The notes below the pieces were generated by a model that saw only the letters and a list, made by a program, of their open reading frames with translations, ran no database searches and was not told the DNA's origin. Below, one piece after another: positions 17,271-25,399 of a stretch of DNA of 64,000 nt. Source of the DNA: Entomospira culicis (lineage in GTDB: Bacteria; Spirochaetota; Spirochaetia; WRBN01); contig NZ_CP118181.1 in assembly GCF_028748145.1 (NCBI RefSeq), positions 317,433 through 381,432 of the forward strand, given 5' to 3'. Within the stretch, counting starts at the first letter, position 1, and each line of letters opens with the position of its first letter. A program made the translations under genes and the position numbers.

Positions 17271-19439
17271 ATGAAGAGACGATTAATTACGGCAGCATTG
17301 CCTTATGTGAACAACATTCCGCATTTAGGAAATTTAATTCAAGTGCTTTCGGCCGATGTCTTTGCGCGTTATTGTCGATCTGCAGGCTTTGAGACGCTCT
17401 ATATCTGTGGCACCGACGAATATGGCACCGCCACCGAGACCAAGGCGCTCAAAGAGGGCGTTACCCCACAGGCGCTTTGCGAGCGCTATCACTATGAACA
17501 TCGGGGTATCTATACGTGGTTTAATATCAATTTTGATAATTTTAGTCGTACCAGTAATCCCACCCACACCAAAATTGTGCAGGATATCTTTACCCGCATC
17601 GATGAGGCGGGATATATCCACGCGCAAGAGGATGAGCAACATTATTGTCTCTCCTGCGATCGCTTTTTAGCCGATCGTTTTGTCATTGGTACGTGCGCGC
17701 ATTGTGGATACAATCAAGCCCGTGGCGATCAGTGTGAGCATTGTGGTAAGGTGTTGGATACGCACGAATTAAAAGAGCCTCACTGTGAGGTTTGCGGAGA
17801 AGCTTCGCAGCTTCGTACAACACAAAATTTATACATCGATTTGCCTGCGCTTGCCGAGGGGCTAACCCAGTGGATGCAGGAGTCGAAAGCCGAGGAGTTG
17901 TGGGCTGCCAACGCCCTTGCCATGACACACAGTTGGATGCGTGATGGGCTTAAGCAACGGTGCATTACCCGCGACTTAAAGTGGGGGATTCCTGTGCCCA
18001 AGGCGGGCTTTGAGGATAAAGTCTTTTATGTTTGGTTTGATGCGCCCATCGGCTACATCTCGATGACCGCCGAGCTACGCAAAAATGATTGGCACAGCTG
18101 GTGGCAAAATCCCCAGCATGTCGAGTTAATTCAATTTATCGGTAAAGATAATATTCCTTTCCACACGGTAGTCTTCCCCTCCACGCTCTTGGCGACGGGA
18201 CAGAAGTGGACGATGCTTCATCGCATGAGTTCTACGGAGTATCTTAATTATGAAAACGGAAAATTCAGTAAGACGCGTGGCGTGGGTGTCTTTGGTAACG
18301 ACTGCATTGCGACGACTATCGACACCGATGTTTGGCGCTTCTATTTAATGTATATGCGCCCCGAGAAGAGTGATACGCAATTTAGCTGGAAGGGCTTTAA
18401 AGAGGTGGTCAATAGCGAGTTGGTGGGAAACTTTGGGAATTTGGTCAACCGTACGCTCTCTTTTATCCATAAATTCTATGATGGTGCGATTCCTGCTGGT
18501 GTGCGTGATGAGCCATTTTGGCAACATGTGCAAGCCCAAGAGGCGGTGATTATCGCGCACTTGGAGAAGGCGGAACTTAAAGATGCGCTCAAAGAGATTT
18601 TGGCTTTGAGCGACTTTGGGAATAAGCAATTTCAAGCAGGAGAGCCTTGGCGCACGCGTACCGAAGAGCCTGCGCGTGCCGTAAATTTGATCTTCAATTT
18701 AACTTATCTTATTTTGGATCTTGCGCGTCTCATGTTGCCATTTATCCCGATGAGTGCGCAAAAAATTGGCATTATGCTTCAAGGTGATCTCAACTGGACG
18801 CATCTTGGGCAGACTTCGGGCTTGAGTAAACTCGGAACGAGCATGCTTCTCTTTGAGATGCTCGAAGAGGAGTACATCGAAAAATTACGCCTAAAATTCG
18901 GAGGAGATCCCGTGCAAGAAGTAACCCAATCCCCCAACAAGAGTGAGTCAACGTCTGATGCGCCTGCATCTTTTGCTAGCCTTATCGACCTGCGTGTGGC
19001 AAAAGTTACCAAGGTGGAGCGCCATGCCGATGCCGACAAGCTCTATATTTTGCAACTTGACTTAGGCGATAGCCAGCGTCAAATTGTCTCCTCTATCGTA
19101 CCATATTATAAAGAAGAAGAGCTTTTGGATAAGCATATTGTGGTGGTGGCAAACCTCAAAAAGAGCAAATTCCGTGGGGTGGAGAGCCTTGGTATGCTCC
19201 TTGCCGCCGAGGATGAGGCAGATAATTGTGAGGTGATCTTTACGCAAGCGCCGATGGGTAGTCGTGTGTTACCCGAGGGTGAGGCGGATCTTCCAGCCAA
19301 GGCGAATATCAAAATTGACGACTTTGATAAATTCCCCATGGAAGCGAAATCGGGCGTTGTTACGCTTACCGGGAAAAAAATGATTGCTGATGGGCATCAT
19401 TTATCCACGACCAAGCTACTAAATGCAAAAATTGGCTAA
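17271..19439 (+). CDS. metG: Methionyl-tRNA synthetase
   Basis: A 722-residue class I synthetase charging tRNA-Met. The HIGH box appears as HLGN (18-21) and the KMSKS loop as KFSKT (331-335). Four CxxC zinc-knuckle half-sites lie between residues 125 and 185 (CLSC, CAHC, CEHC, CEVC), marking the two-knuckle form. The C-terminal 160 residues are a Trbp111/EMAPII-like tRNA-binding domain (LIDLRVAKVTKVERH). No ribosome binding site is visible upstream; see the promoter entry. Confidence 0.96.
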   Translation: MKRRLITAALPYVNNIPHLGNLIQVLSADVFARYCRSAGFETLYICGTDEYGTATETKALKEGVTPQALCERYHYEHRGIYTWFNINFDNFSRTSNPTHTKIVQDIFTRIDEAGYIHAQEDEQHYCLSCDRFLADRFVIGTCAHCGYNQARGDQCEHCGKVLDTHELKEPHCEVCGEASQLRTTQNLYIDLPALAEGLTQWMQESKAEELWAANALAMTHSWMRDGLKQRCITRDLKWGIPVPKAGFEDKVFYVWFDAPIGYISMTAELRKNDWHSWWQNPQHVELIQFIGKDNIPFHTVVFPSTLLATGQKWTMLHRMSSTEYLNYENGKFSKTRGVGVFGNDCIATTIDTDVWRFYLMYMRPEKSDTQFSWKGFKEVVNSELVGNFGNLVNRTLSFIHKFYDGAIPAGVRDEPFWQHVQAQEAVIIAHLEKAELKDALKEILALSDFGNKQFQAGEPWRTRTEEPARAVNLIFNLTYLILDLARLMLPFIPMSAQKIGIMLQGDLNWTHLGQTSGLSKLGTSMLLFEMLEEEYIEKLRLKFGGDPVQEVTQSPNKSESTSDAPASFASLIDLRVAKVTKVERHADADKLYILQLDLGDSQRQIVSSIVPYYKEEELLDKHIVVVANLKKSKFRGVESLGMLLAAEDEADNCEVIFTQAPMGSRVLPEGEADLPAKANIKIDDFDKFPMEAKSGVVTLTGKKMIADGHHLSTTKLLNAKIG

Positions 19440-19440
19440 A

Positions 19441-19462
19441 GAAAGGCGCGTGCGCCTCTTTA
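19441..19462 (+). terminator. Short hairpin after metG
   Basis: AGGCGC/GCGCCT (about 19444-19457) followed by CTTT forms a small hairpin just after the metG stop. It overlaps the -35 region of the rpmB promoter. Confidence 0.45.
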
Positions 19463-19487
19463 CAAAGTGGGCTAATTTTAGTATAAT
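19459..19487 (+). promoter_or_regulatory. Promoter of rpmB
   Basis: TTTACA (19459-19464) and TATAAT (19482-19487) are 17 bp apart, giving a leader of about 40 nt. Confidence 0.6.
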
Positions 19488-19533
19488 AGAGTTCGTCTAA
19501 TGGATATCCAAGAAAGAGTAGAGGTCAAATAGA

Positions 19534-19761
19534 ATGTCTAGAGAGTGTGATTTTTGTGGCAAAGCAACCATTACCGGCAACAGTGTGCCACGTAAGGGTA
19601 AAAGTAAGAAACAAGGTGGTAACGGCGAGCACGTAGTACGTCGCACGGGACGCACCTTTAAACCTAATCTATTTAAAGTACGTGCTTTGGTGGCTGGTCG
19701 TCGGTCGCAGGTTAAAGTGTGTGCAAAGTGTATGAAGGCGGGTAAGGTCGTTAAAGCCTAA
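19534..19761 (+). CDS. rpmB: 50S ribosomal protein L28
   Basis: A 75-residue L28 of the zinc-binding (C+) type, with CDFC near the start and CAKC near the end making the four-cysteine site. The basic core RRTGRTFKPNL and the motif GRRSQVKVCAKC are characteristic of L28. The gene is alone between its own promoter and a terminator, so it is transcribed separately from metG. Confidence 0.95.
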   Translation: MSRECDFCGKATITGNSVPRKGKSKKQGGNGEHVVRRTGRTFKPNLFKVRALVAGRRSQVKVCAKCMKAGKVVKA

Positions 19762-19797
19762 GGCAGACGTTTTTATGCAAATAGATGCACAATGAAA

Positions 19798-19840
19798 GGC
19801 CTCTTCGTGTCTTATGGACATGAGAGGTCGTTTTGTGTTT
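19798..19840 (+). terminator. Terminator after rpmB
   Basis: A 13-bp stem with one bulged T and two G-T pairs (19799-19812 with 19817-19830, short loop) is followed by TTTTGTGTTT. Confidence 0.7.
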
Positions 19841-19872
19841 ATTAGCCTTGTGCAATAAAAGGGAGTTTGTCG

Positions 19873-20247
19873 ATGATAATATTAGAACAATTGCTTATTT
19901 TGATTGGATTTGGTCTCTTGGGGCACCTTGTCTCTTTGCTGGTGCCGTTGCCAGGCTTAATTTTGTCGATGATGTTTCTTTTTCTTGCGTTGAAATTTAA
20001 GTGGCTAAAGCCTGAGCGGGTCGGTTTATTAAGCAATCAGCTTATGGCGATCTCGGGCATGTTGTTTATTCCCATGATTGTGGGTATCTTAGAGTACTGG
20101 GAGCAAGTGCAATCGGTGATTATTCCGTTTCTATTGGTGGTAACATTAGGCACACTTGCCCCGCTGATGATCACCGGTTTTGTGTTAGAGTGGATGATTA
20201 AGCGGCAAGATGCACGAGAAGTCAGAGAGATTAAGCTGGGCAAGTGA
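19873..20247 (+). CDS. lrgA: LrgA/CidA family membrane protein
   Basis: A 124-residue protein with four predicted membrane helices and the family motifs PLPGLILSMMFLFL and an early FGLLGHLV. CidA/LrgA proteins are holin-like and, with LrgB, have been linked to control of murein hydrolases, pyruvate uptake and programmed lysis. ATG 19873 is chosen over TTG 19867 because GGGAG is 7 nt upstream. Its stop lies 10 nt before the lrgB start, so the two form the usual pair. Confidence 0.85.
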   Translation: MIILEQLLILIGFGLLGHLVSLLVPLPGLILSMMFLFLALKFKWLKPERVGLLSNQLMAISGMLFIPMIVGILEYWEQVQSVIIPFLLVVTLGTLAPLMITGFVLEWMIKRQDAREVREIKLGK

Positions 20248-20257
20248 GGGAATGATG

Positions 20258-20974
20258 ATGGAGAAACTCATTAAAATTATTAATGAACCACTGGTTTTAG
20301 TGGGATTGACGATTGCCGTCTACTTGGCGGTGCGTTGGATGCAACGTAAAGCTAAGGGGTTGGCTCTCTTAAATTCGACGCTGTGGGGTGGCATTATCAT
20401 TATTTTTCTGGTGCAATATGGTAAAGTTGACTTTACAGAATATATGTTGGCGAACAAGACGATTACATTTTTCTTGTGGCCGATGACCATCGCGCTAGGG
20501 TACTCCATGTACGAGGGCTGGGAGTTGATTAAACGTTATCCTATTCCGCTACTTGTCTCGACCTTTGTTGCGGTCATTTCGGCATTAAGTTTGGCGCAAC
20601 TGGGCATTATGGCGGTGGGTCTTGAGGGTTTGGTTGCACACTCTGTTGTTCCCAAGTCGGTAACTTCTCCAATTGGTCTGCTGATTATTGATCGCATTGG
20701 TGGCATTGGTGAGCTTGCTGTCTTTGGGATCATTTGGGCGGGAGTGGTGGGGAATTTATTTGGCCCGTTTCTCTTTAAGATCCTTAAAATTGAGACACCT
20801 TTGGCGCAAGGATACGCATTAGGAGCAGTTGCCCACGTTTTGGGGATGGCTCGTGCGACTGAAATGGGTAAAGAACAAGGCGCTGCTGCCAGCGCATCCA
20901 TCGGCTTTACCGGATTGCTAACCATTGTCGCGGTAGAGGTGTTATTGCGCTTAAATATCATGGCAGTTTTGTAG
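20258..20974 (+). CDS. lrgB: LrgB/CidB family membrane protein
   Basis: A polytopic protein of about 238 residues with the LrgB signatures: LAQLG, SVVPKSVTSPIGLLI and, near the end, YALGAVAHVLGMARATEMG. It is the partner of LrgA in a putative holin/antiholin-like or metabolite export system. Three tandem ATG codons (20252, 20255, 20258) are possible; the last has the best spacing (7 nt) from GAGGG. No LytTR/LytSR-type regulator gene is adjacent, so its control is unknown. Confidence 0.88.
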   Translation: MEKLIKIINEPLVLVGLTIAVYLAVRWMQRKAKGLALLNSTLWGGIIIIFLVQYGKVDFTEYMLANKTITFFLWPMTIALGYSMYEGWELIKRYPIPLLVSTFVAVISALSLAQLGIMAVGLEGLVAHSVVPKSVTSPIGLLIIDRIGGIGELAVFGIIWAGVVGNLFGPFLFKILKIETPLAQGYALGAVAHVLGMARATEMGKEQGAAASASIGFTGLLTIVAVEVLLRLNIMAVL

Positions 20975-20976
20975 AA

Positions 20977-20998
20977 AACCCTAGATTGCTCTAGGGTT
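20977..20998. terminator. Bidirectional terminator between lrgB and the thioredoxin-fold gene
   Basis: A perfect 9-bp stem (20977-20985 with 20990-20998) and TTGC loop lie between the convergent genes. Confidence 0.7.
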
Positions 20999-21009
20999 AT
21001 GTATTGAAC

Positions 21010-21396
21010 CTAATGACAACCACAGCTACCCGAGCCACAACCGCCACCGCCGCTAGAGCCCCCTGAACCACAGCCACAACCACCACCGGAACTGCTTCCA
21101 GTGCCACAACCACCGCTTCCACAACTAGAGCCACTTTCCAAGGTTTCGCCTTCGATGACTTCGAAGATACGGGTGATGATATCACGGGCTTCGAGTTGTT
21201 CACCGGCAATGACAAGCTCTTCGTCGATGATGAGGGCGGGGGTCATCTCGATATGGGAACGGGCAAAGATATCGGGAGCAAAATTCTTATCGTACTTAGT
21301 GATTGTTGCTTGCATGCCACGGGCCTCTAGGTAGGATTCTAACATGGCGGTAACTAAATCAGCGTCGCCGTCGTTTTCAAATATTTGACAAATCAT
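21010..21396 (-). CDS. Thioredoxin-fold protein with Gly/Ser/Cys-rich tail
   Basis: 128 residues in two unlike parts. Residues 1-85 fit a small thioredoxin fold, with MTPALIIDEELVIAG giving the conserved cis-Pro (TP, 52-53) and following strand, but the CxxC redox site expected near the N terminus is missing; only Cys3 is there. Residues 88-128 are nearly all Gly, Ser and Cys, with seven cysteines (92, 97, 107, 109, 120, 125, 127) and a terminal His. Such a tail could bind metal or form disulfides; that is inference. A good ribosome site (GGAGGAAAT) precedes the ATG. Single-gene unit. Confidence 0.75.
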   Translation of the reverse strand: MICQIFENDGDADLVTAMLESYLEARGMQATITKYDKNFAPDIFARSHIEMTPALIIDEELVIAGEQLEARDIITRIFEVIEGETLESGSSCGSGGCGTGSSSGGGCGCGSGGSSGGGGCGSGSCGCH

Positions 21397-21763
21397 CTAT
21401 TTCCTCCAATAAAATTCATTTCAAACTATACACAAAGAATAACGACATTATAGCATAAAGAGATAAGAAAAGCAAATTTTTGTCAAATTTTCTCTTTTTC
21501 GTAAAAATAAGAAGGTTGTGCGCGATTTTTACGGGGTTATCTAGTTATATGATAAAAATAATGGTAATATAAGATGCCAAGATCTAGTCAAAAAGTGAAT
21601 AATGTGCTAAACTTAAGAAGAGTAAACAACTCTTCATGCTAAGGAGGGTGAGATGGATAAAGATGAAGAGCTACATGAGCTTGATGCGATTATCGATCGA
21701 CTTTTAGCGTGATAGCGTCGATACTAATAGTAGTATAAAATAAATTTTAGTAGGAGAGTGCAG
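21397..21763. other. Intergenic region before flaA
   Basis: A 367-bp A+T-rich stretch between the divergent thioredoxin-fold gene and flaA. It holds a 7-bp hairpin GAAGAGT/ACTCTTC (21617-21623 with 21629-21635), immediately followed by a strong AAGGAGG and a 19-codon open frame (21653-21712). I could not find a convincing flagellar sigma-28 promoter; TAGTCA (21585-21590) with TAAACT (21608-21613), 17 bp apart, is the best sigma-70 candidate. Confidence 0.5.
21653..21712 (+). CDS. Possible 19-residue leader peptide
   Basis: ATG preceded by a near-perfect AAGGAGG with good spacing, then 19 acidic, helix-prone codons (ending DAIIDRLLA) and TGA, 51 nt before the flaA start. The ribosome site is better than that of most full genes here, so it may well be translated. 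It could be a leader peptide acting on flaA, a tiny protein, or the remnant of a truncated gene. There is no evidence beyond the sequence. Confidence 0.4.
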   Translation: MDKDEELHELDAIIDRLLA

Positions 21764-23149
21764 ATGAAAAAGAGCTTAACACTTATAGGTATGTTGTTAG
21801 CTGCTGGCTTCACCGCCCAAGCACAAAGCCTAGGGCCTATGCTCACTTTGGAGACACGTGTGGTGGACTCCTTTGATGGCGATGGTACCTATGCCGATGA
21901 GGGGCAGGAGAACATTCAGTGGAGTGTTGTGGGTAGTCAAAACAGTGTAGAGGATTTTCCTTTAATGACCCTTGCCAACACTTGGCCACGCGATAAGTAC
22001 GGTGAGCGTCCTGAAAACGCAGAATCGTTACAGGTTTTGGCTATCAATGGTGCGTTTACTCAGCGTGGACGCAATTACATCGAGATTATCCCTACCCGCG
22101 ATGGTAGTACGCCATCTCCTATCCCCCTAACAGGTGTGGTTAAGGCGATGGGTATTTGGGTGTGGGGAAGTAACTTTAACCACGACTTTATCGCGGTAGT
22201 AGAAGATTCTAATCAAGTACAACATCGTATTAACATGGGTCGCCTTAATTACATGGGATGGCGCAATCTAAGTGCAAGCATTCCTTCTAGCATCAATCAA
22301 CGTAATGATACCTTCCCACTACGTCGTGAATTACGTTTGGTGAAGTTTATTGTGGAGATCAATGCTGCCGAGCGTGCGGATAATTTCTTTGTCTATCTTG
22401 ATAACTTTACCACGATTAGTCAACGTCGCAATATGAGCAACTTTGATGGTATCGATTTGACTGAGCCTCGCGTGCTTGATCAAATCTGGGAAGGTCGTCC
22501 TGTAAGTACGCAGGCAGGTCAAGTAGGCACCAACAGCGCTGTTTCTGATCCAACCAAACTCCAAGAGGTACAGGTAAGCACGATGAGTGATCCTAGTGCT
22601 TGGGTTGGACGTATGTCTCGCGATAATGGTATCATTACCGTGCGTGGTCTCGAGAGCGATGGTTCTGTAGAGAAGTTGCCTCTCAATGGTGAAGATGGTG
22701 CACAAGACGAGAGTGGATTTATTCTTGGTGCGCGTGTACAATTTATTCGCCGTGCGCTTTCTCACTTTACCATTAAATCCGTGAATCCTCTGCTCATTGA
22801 GGGTGTAACCAAGACAATCAGCGTGCAGGTTGCTGGACGTAATGTTCCTCATACTTTGAGTATTGTGATTCGTGATTATGAAGGTCGCCGTCATGAGTTG
22901 GTGATGGGTAAGCTTGATTTTGCTGGTTGGAAGCAGTTGAGTGTCTCTATTCCTGAGTCTGTGGTGCAAAAAGATCGTCATTATGGACACCTTGCTGGTA
23001 TCTTTGTGGAGGAGTTTATTGTTCGTGCTGACTTAGAAGAGGCGCGTGGCGTTTACCTCTTATGGTTAGACGATTTACGTGCTGTGGTTGACCTATATGG
23101 TGTAACAACCGGACGTGCAGACGATGATCCTCGTGATGAGTTGTGGTAA
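21764..23149 (+). CDS. flaA: Flagellar filament outer layer (sheath) protein FlaA, duplicated domain
   Basis: 461 residues from ATG 21764 (AGGAG 7 nt upstream), with a Sec signal peptide ending AQAQ near residue 20. FlaA proteins coat the FlaB core of spirochaetal periplasmic flagella and are exported by Sec, as the signal peptide here implies. The FlaA-type block (short hydrophobic strand, MGxLxxxGWxxLxxSIP, then a YLDN/LDDL end) occurs twice, at about residues 125-215 and 345-445. Family members such as Treponema FlaA are nearer 350 residues with one such block. Monocistronic or behind the small peptide; not next to other flagellar genes. Confidence 0.88.
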   Translation: MKKSLTLIGMLLAAGFTAQAQSLGPMLTLETRVVDSFDGDGTYADEGQENIQWSVVGSQNSVEDFPLMTLANTWPRDKYGERPENAESLQVLAINGAFTQRGRNYIEIIPTRDGSTPSPIPLTGVVKAMGIWVWGSNFNHDFIAVVEDSNQVQHRINMGRLNYMGWRNLSASIPSSINQRNDTFPLRRELRLVKFIVEINAAERADNFFVYLDNFTTISQRRNMSNFDGIDLTEPRVLDQIWEGRPVSTQAGQVGTNSAVSDPTKLQEVQVSTMSDPSAWVGRMSRDNGIITVRGLESDGSVEKLPLNGEDGAQDESGFILGARVQFIRRALSHFTIKSVNPLLIEGVTKTISVQVAGRNVPHTLSIVIRDYEGRRHELVMGKLDFAGWKQLSVSIPESVVQKDRHYGHLAGIFVEEFIVRADLEEARGVYLLWLDDLRAVVDLYGVTTGRADDDPRDELW

Positions 23150-23170
23150 CCAACTTCTTTTAAAGTAAAT

Positions 23171-23204
23171 AAAAAATAGCGACCAATTGGTCGCTATTTT
23201 TTTT
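23171..23204. terminator. Strong bidirectional terminator
   Basis: A perfect palindrome, AAAAAATAGCGACC / GGTCGCTATTTTTT around an AATT loop (23171-23202), has A- and T-tracts on both sides. It serves flaA and the convergent chemoreceptor pair. Confidence 0.9.
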
Positions 23205-23224
23205 GTCTGGGGAGGTTTTCCTCC

Positions 23225-25399
23225 TTATTTAACAACAACTCTGAAGGCAAGCAACTCATTGGACATCTCATCAAGGACTTCATGAGACTCCTTTACGATG
23301 CGTAGGATTTTGCGGATGATATCGACATTCTTCTTCTCCAAGGATTCAATATCACCAATAGAGGTATTAAGTTCCGCCTCAATTTCCTCCAGTGTGGCAA
23401 CGTTAGCGAGGATTTTATGGGTAACATTAATAATAGCGGTCATCTCCTGTTGGATTTGATCAGAATTCTTTTTGAGGATATCCAGAGAGCTAACAATATC
23501 TTTGGTACCACTACTCTGTTCGCGCATAGCTTCTTCAACTTGTGTGGTCTTTTCGTTAAGCTGTTGCATACCGTCGAGAATCGAGACAAAGCTGTTCTCC
23601 ATCGCCCGACTTGCATCGAAAATGTTAGAGACGAGGTCGTTAACCGCTTGAAGGTTTTGCGCGCTAATGGTAAGTTGGGTACCAGAATTCATCGCCAAGA
23701 TACGAATTTCACCAGCAACAACGGCAAAGCCTCGCCCCATATCGCCTGCATGAGCAGCTTCAATGGCAGCGTTCATGGCAAGGAGGTTGGTGCGTTCGGC
23801 AATGTCTTCAATAACCAAGTTAGTAGCGTTTAGACTTTCAGATTTTTCAAGAATTTGACGAATAAGCGTATCGGTTTGAATTAATTGCTCTTTACCACTG
23901 ACTCCTGCTTCGCGTAGGTCGCGTGCATTTTTTGCCATGATATTAATGTTATTATTGATGGAGTTGATGTTAGCGGAGAGCTCCTCTACCGAGACTGAAG
24001 AGCTGGTAAGTGCGCGCAATTGCTCGCTGTTGCTATCTTGAATGGCGGTAAGTTGCCCAAGTTTGGTGGTAATGAGCGCTTTCATCTCGGTGCGCGTCTG
24101 TGTTTCACCTTGCACTTCGGTTTTGAGCGCGTTTACTTTTTGCTGAATGGAGTCGAAGGTCTTTTGCGTGAGCTCAATTTGGTTTAGGACACTATCTTTT
24201 GTCTGGCGCATGCCCTCAAGGGAGGATACAGAGGCACAAAGTGATTCCTTAAAGTGTTTTACTAGATGAAAGAGCTCATTGGAGACCATATTAATTTCAA
24301 GCATGGTAACCTTTGGCATTTTAATGTTGACTAAATCACCGTCGCTAAGCTTAGCAACTTGTCTTGCAAGATTATTGAAGGGATCTTTGACGAAGAGGAG
24401 AATGACGAGCATACTCAAGAGAATAGCGATGACGATAACGGCGATGGAGCTGAGAATAAAGCCTAATCGTTCTCTGGTAAAGTCGTCGAGATTACCATAA
24501 ATGGTGAGAAGCCAAGGGGTGTTGGGAATAAATTTCGAGATAGTATAACGGTTGGCAGCCCCATGCATAAGGGGTTCACCTCGGGCCTCAAAAATGCGCT
24601 TCCAATCGTTTTCGGAGACTTTCATCAAGTGATCAGAGAGTTGATCCCCCACAGAATAAGATCGTCCAGTGGTTTCATTGTGGGAGCTTACAACTAAGGA
24701 ACCAGTACGATCGCTGATCATCGGCCAAGCTGATTCAGATATGGCACGGCTGTAAAGCAGGGAAACTTTAAAAAAATCTTCAATGTCAAAATCTGCAATA
24801 ATAATCCCAATAATCTCTCCATATTGGCTATAGACGGGGGTAAGTACGCTAAAGACGGGTACGTTTATAATGGTATCCATATAAACATCGGTAACCACTT
24901 GTTGAGAGGTATTAAGCACCTCGTTTATGCCGGGGATGTTAAGCGACTTACGAATTTGATCGCGCCCAACTTGATCTGCGTGCAACGCAATGGAATAAAA
25001 GCCACCTTCATTAAAATCTTTGAGGGTAAAGAAGGAGATATTGGTAATAGAGGGATGGTTTTTTACGGCTTTTACGGTGATGTTGGAGAGCGTATCGTAA
25101 TTGTTTTCATCAAAACCGATGACAGTAAAGTGTTGCGACATTTCTGATAAGAAGCGCTTAAATTGCACCACGGAGTTGCCAATTCCCGATACTGTGTCAG
25201 AGATACCGGTGCTAGTGCGCGACATAATACGACCGGTGAGACCAGTGTTGTACATTGTAAGAAAGAGGGCAGATTGTAAAAGCGAAATAAAGACGATGAA
25301 GAGGATTAAGGTAAAGTTAGCAGAGTTACGAAAGGGCTTACGCACTTTTTTTGGCTTTTTGGTTTTTTTGATCTTCTCTTTTTTTGATGGTTCTATCAT
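23225..25399 (-). CDS. Methyl-accepting chemotaxis protein 1
   Basis: A 724-residue transmembrane chemoreceptor. A very basic cytoplasmic start (many Lys) precedes TM1 at about 28-50; an extracellular Cache-like sensor domain follows to about 310, then TM2, a HAMP-like segment and the signalling coiled coil. The hairpin tip [24 protein letters not shown]... is conserved. Just after it the usual acidic residue of VVA(D/E)EIR is Gly (VVAGEIR). There is no CheR/CheB-binding pentapeptide at the C terminus. Its ATG follows the stop of the sibling receptor with no gap, so both come from one transcript. Ligand unknown. Confidence 0.92.
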   Translation of the reverse strand: MIEPSKKEKIKKTKKPKKVRKPFRNSANFTLILFIVFISLLQSALFLTMYNTGLTGRIMSRTSTGISDTVSGIGNSVVQFKRFLSEMSQHFTVIGFDENNYDTLSNITVKAVKNHPSITNISFFTLKDFNEGGFYSIALHADQVGRDQIRKSLNIPGINEVLNTSQQVVTDVYMDTIINVPVFSVLTPVYSQYGEIIGIIIADFDIEDFFKVSLLYSRAISESAWPMISDRTGSLVVSSHNETTGRSYSVGDQLSDHLMKVSENDWKRIFEARGEPLMHGAANRYTISKFIPNTPWLLTIYGNLDDFTRERLGFILSSIAVIVIAILLSMLVILLFVKDPFNNLARQVAKLSDGDLVNIKMPKVTMLEINMVSNELFHLVKHFKESLCASVSSLEGMRQTKDSVLNQIELTQKTFDSIQQKVNALKTEVQGETQTRTEMKALITTKLGQLTAIQDSNSEQLRALTSSSVSVEELSANINSINNNINIMAKNARDLREAGVSGKEQLIQTDTLIRQILEKSESLNATNLVIEDIAERTNLLAMNAAIEAAHAGDMGRGFAVVAGEIRILAMNSGTQLTISAQNLQAVNDLVSNIFDASRAMENSFVSILDGMQQLNEKTTQVEEAMREQSSGTKDIVSSLDILKKNSDQIQQEMTAIINVTHKILANVATLEEIEAELNTSIGDIESLEKKNVDIIRKILRIVKESHEVLDEMSNELLAFRVVVK

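Noticed and set aside
22331-22990. A 219-codon open frame on the minus strand inside flaA
   Set aside because: It is fully antisense to a clear flaA, has no ribosome site and a residue make-up (Thr, His, Asn, Ile) typical of a mirror frame.
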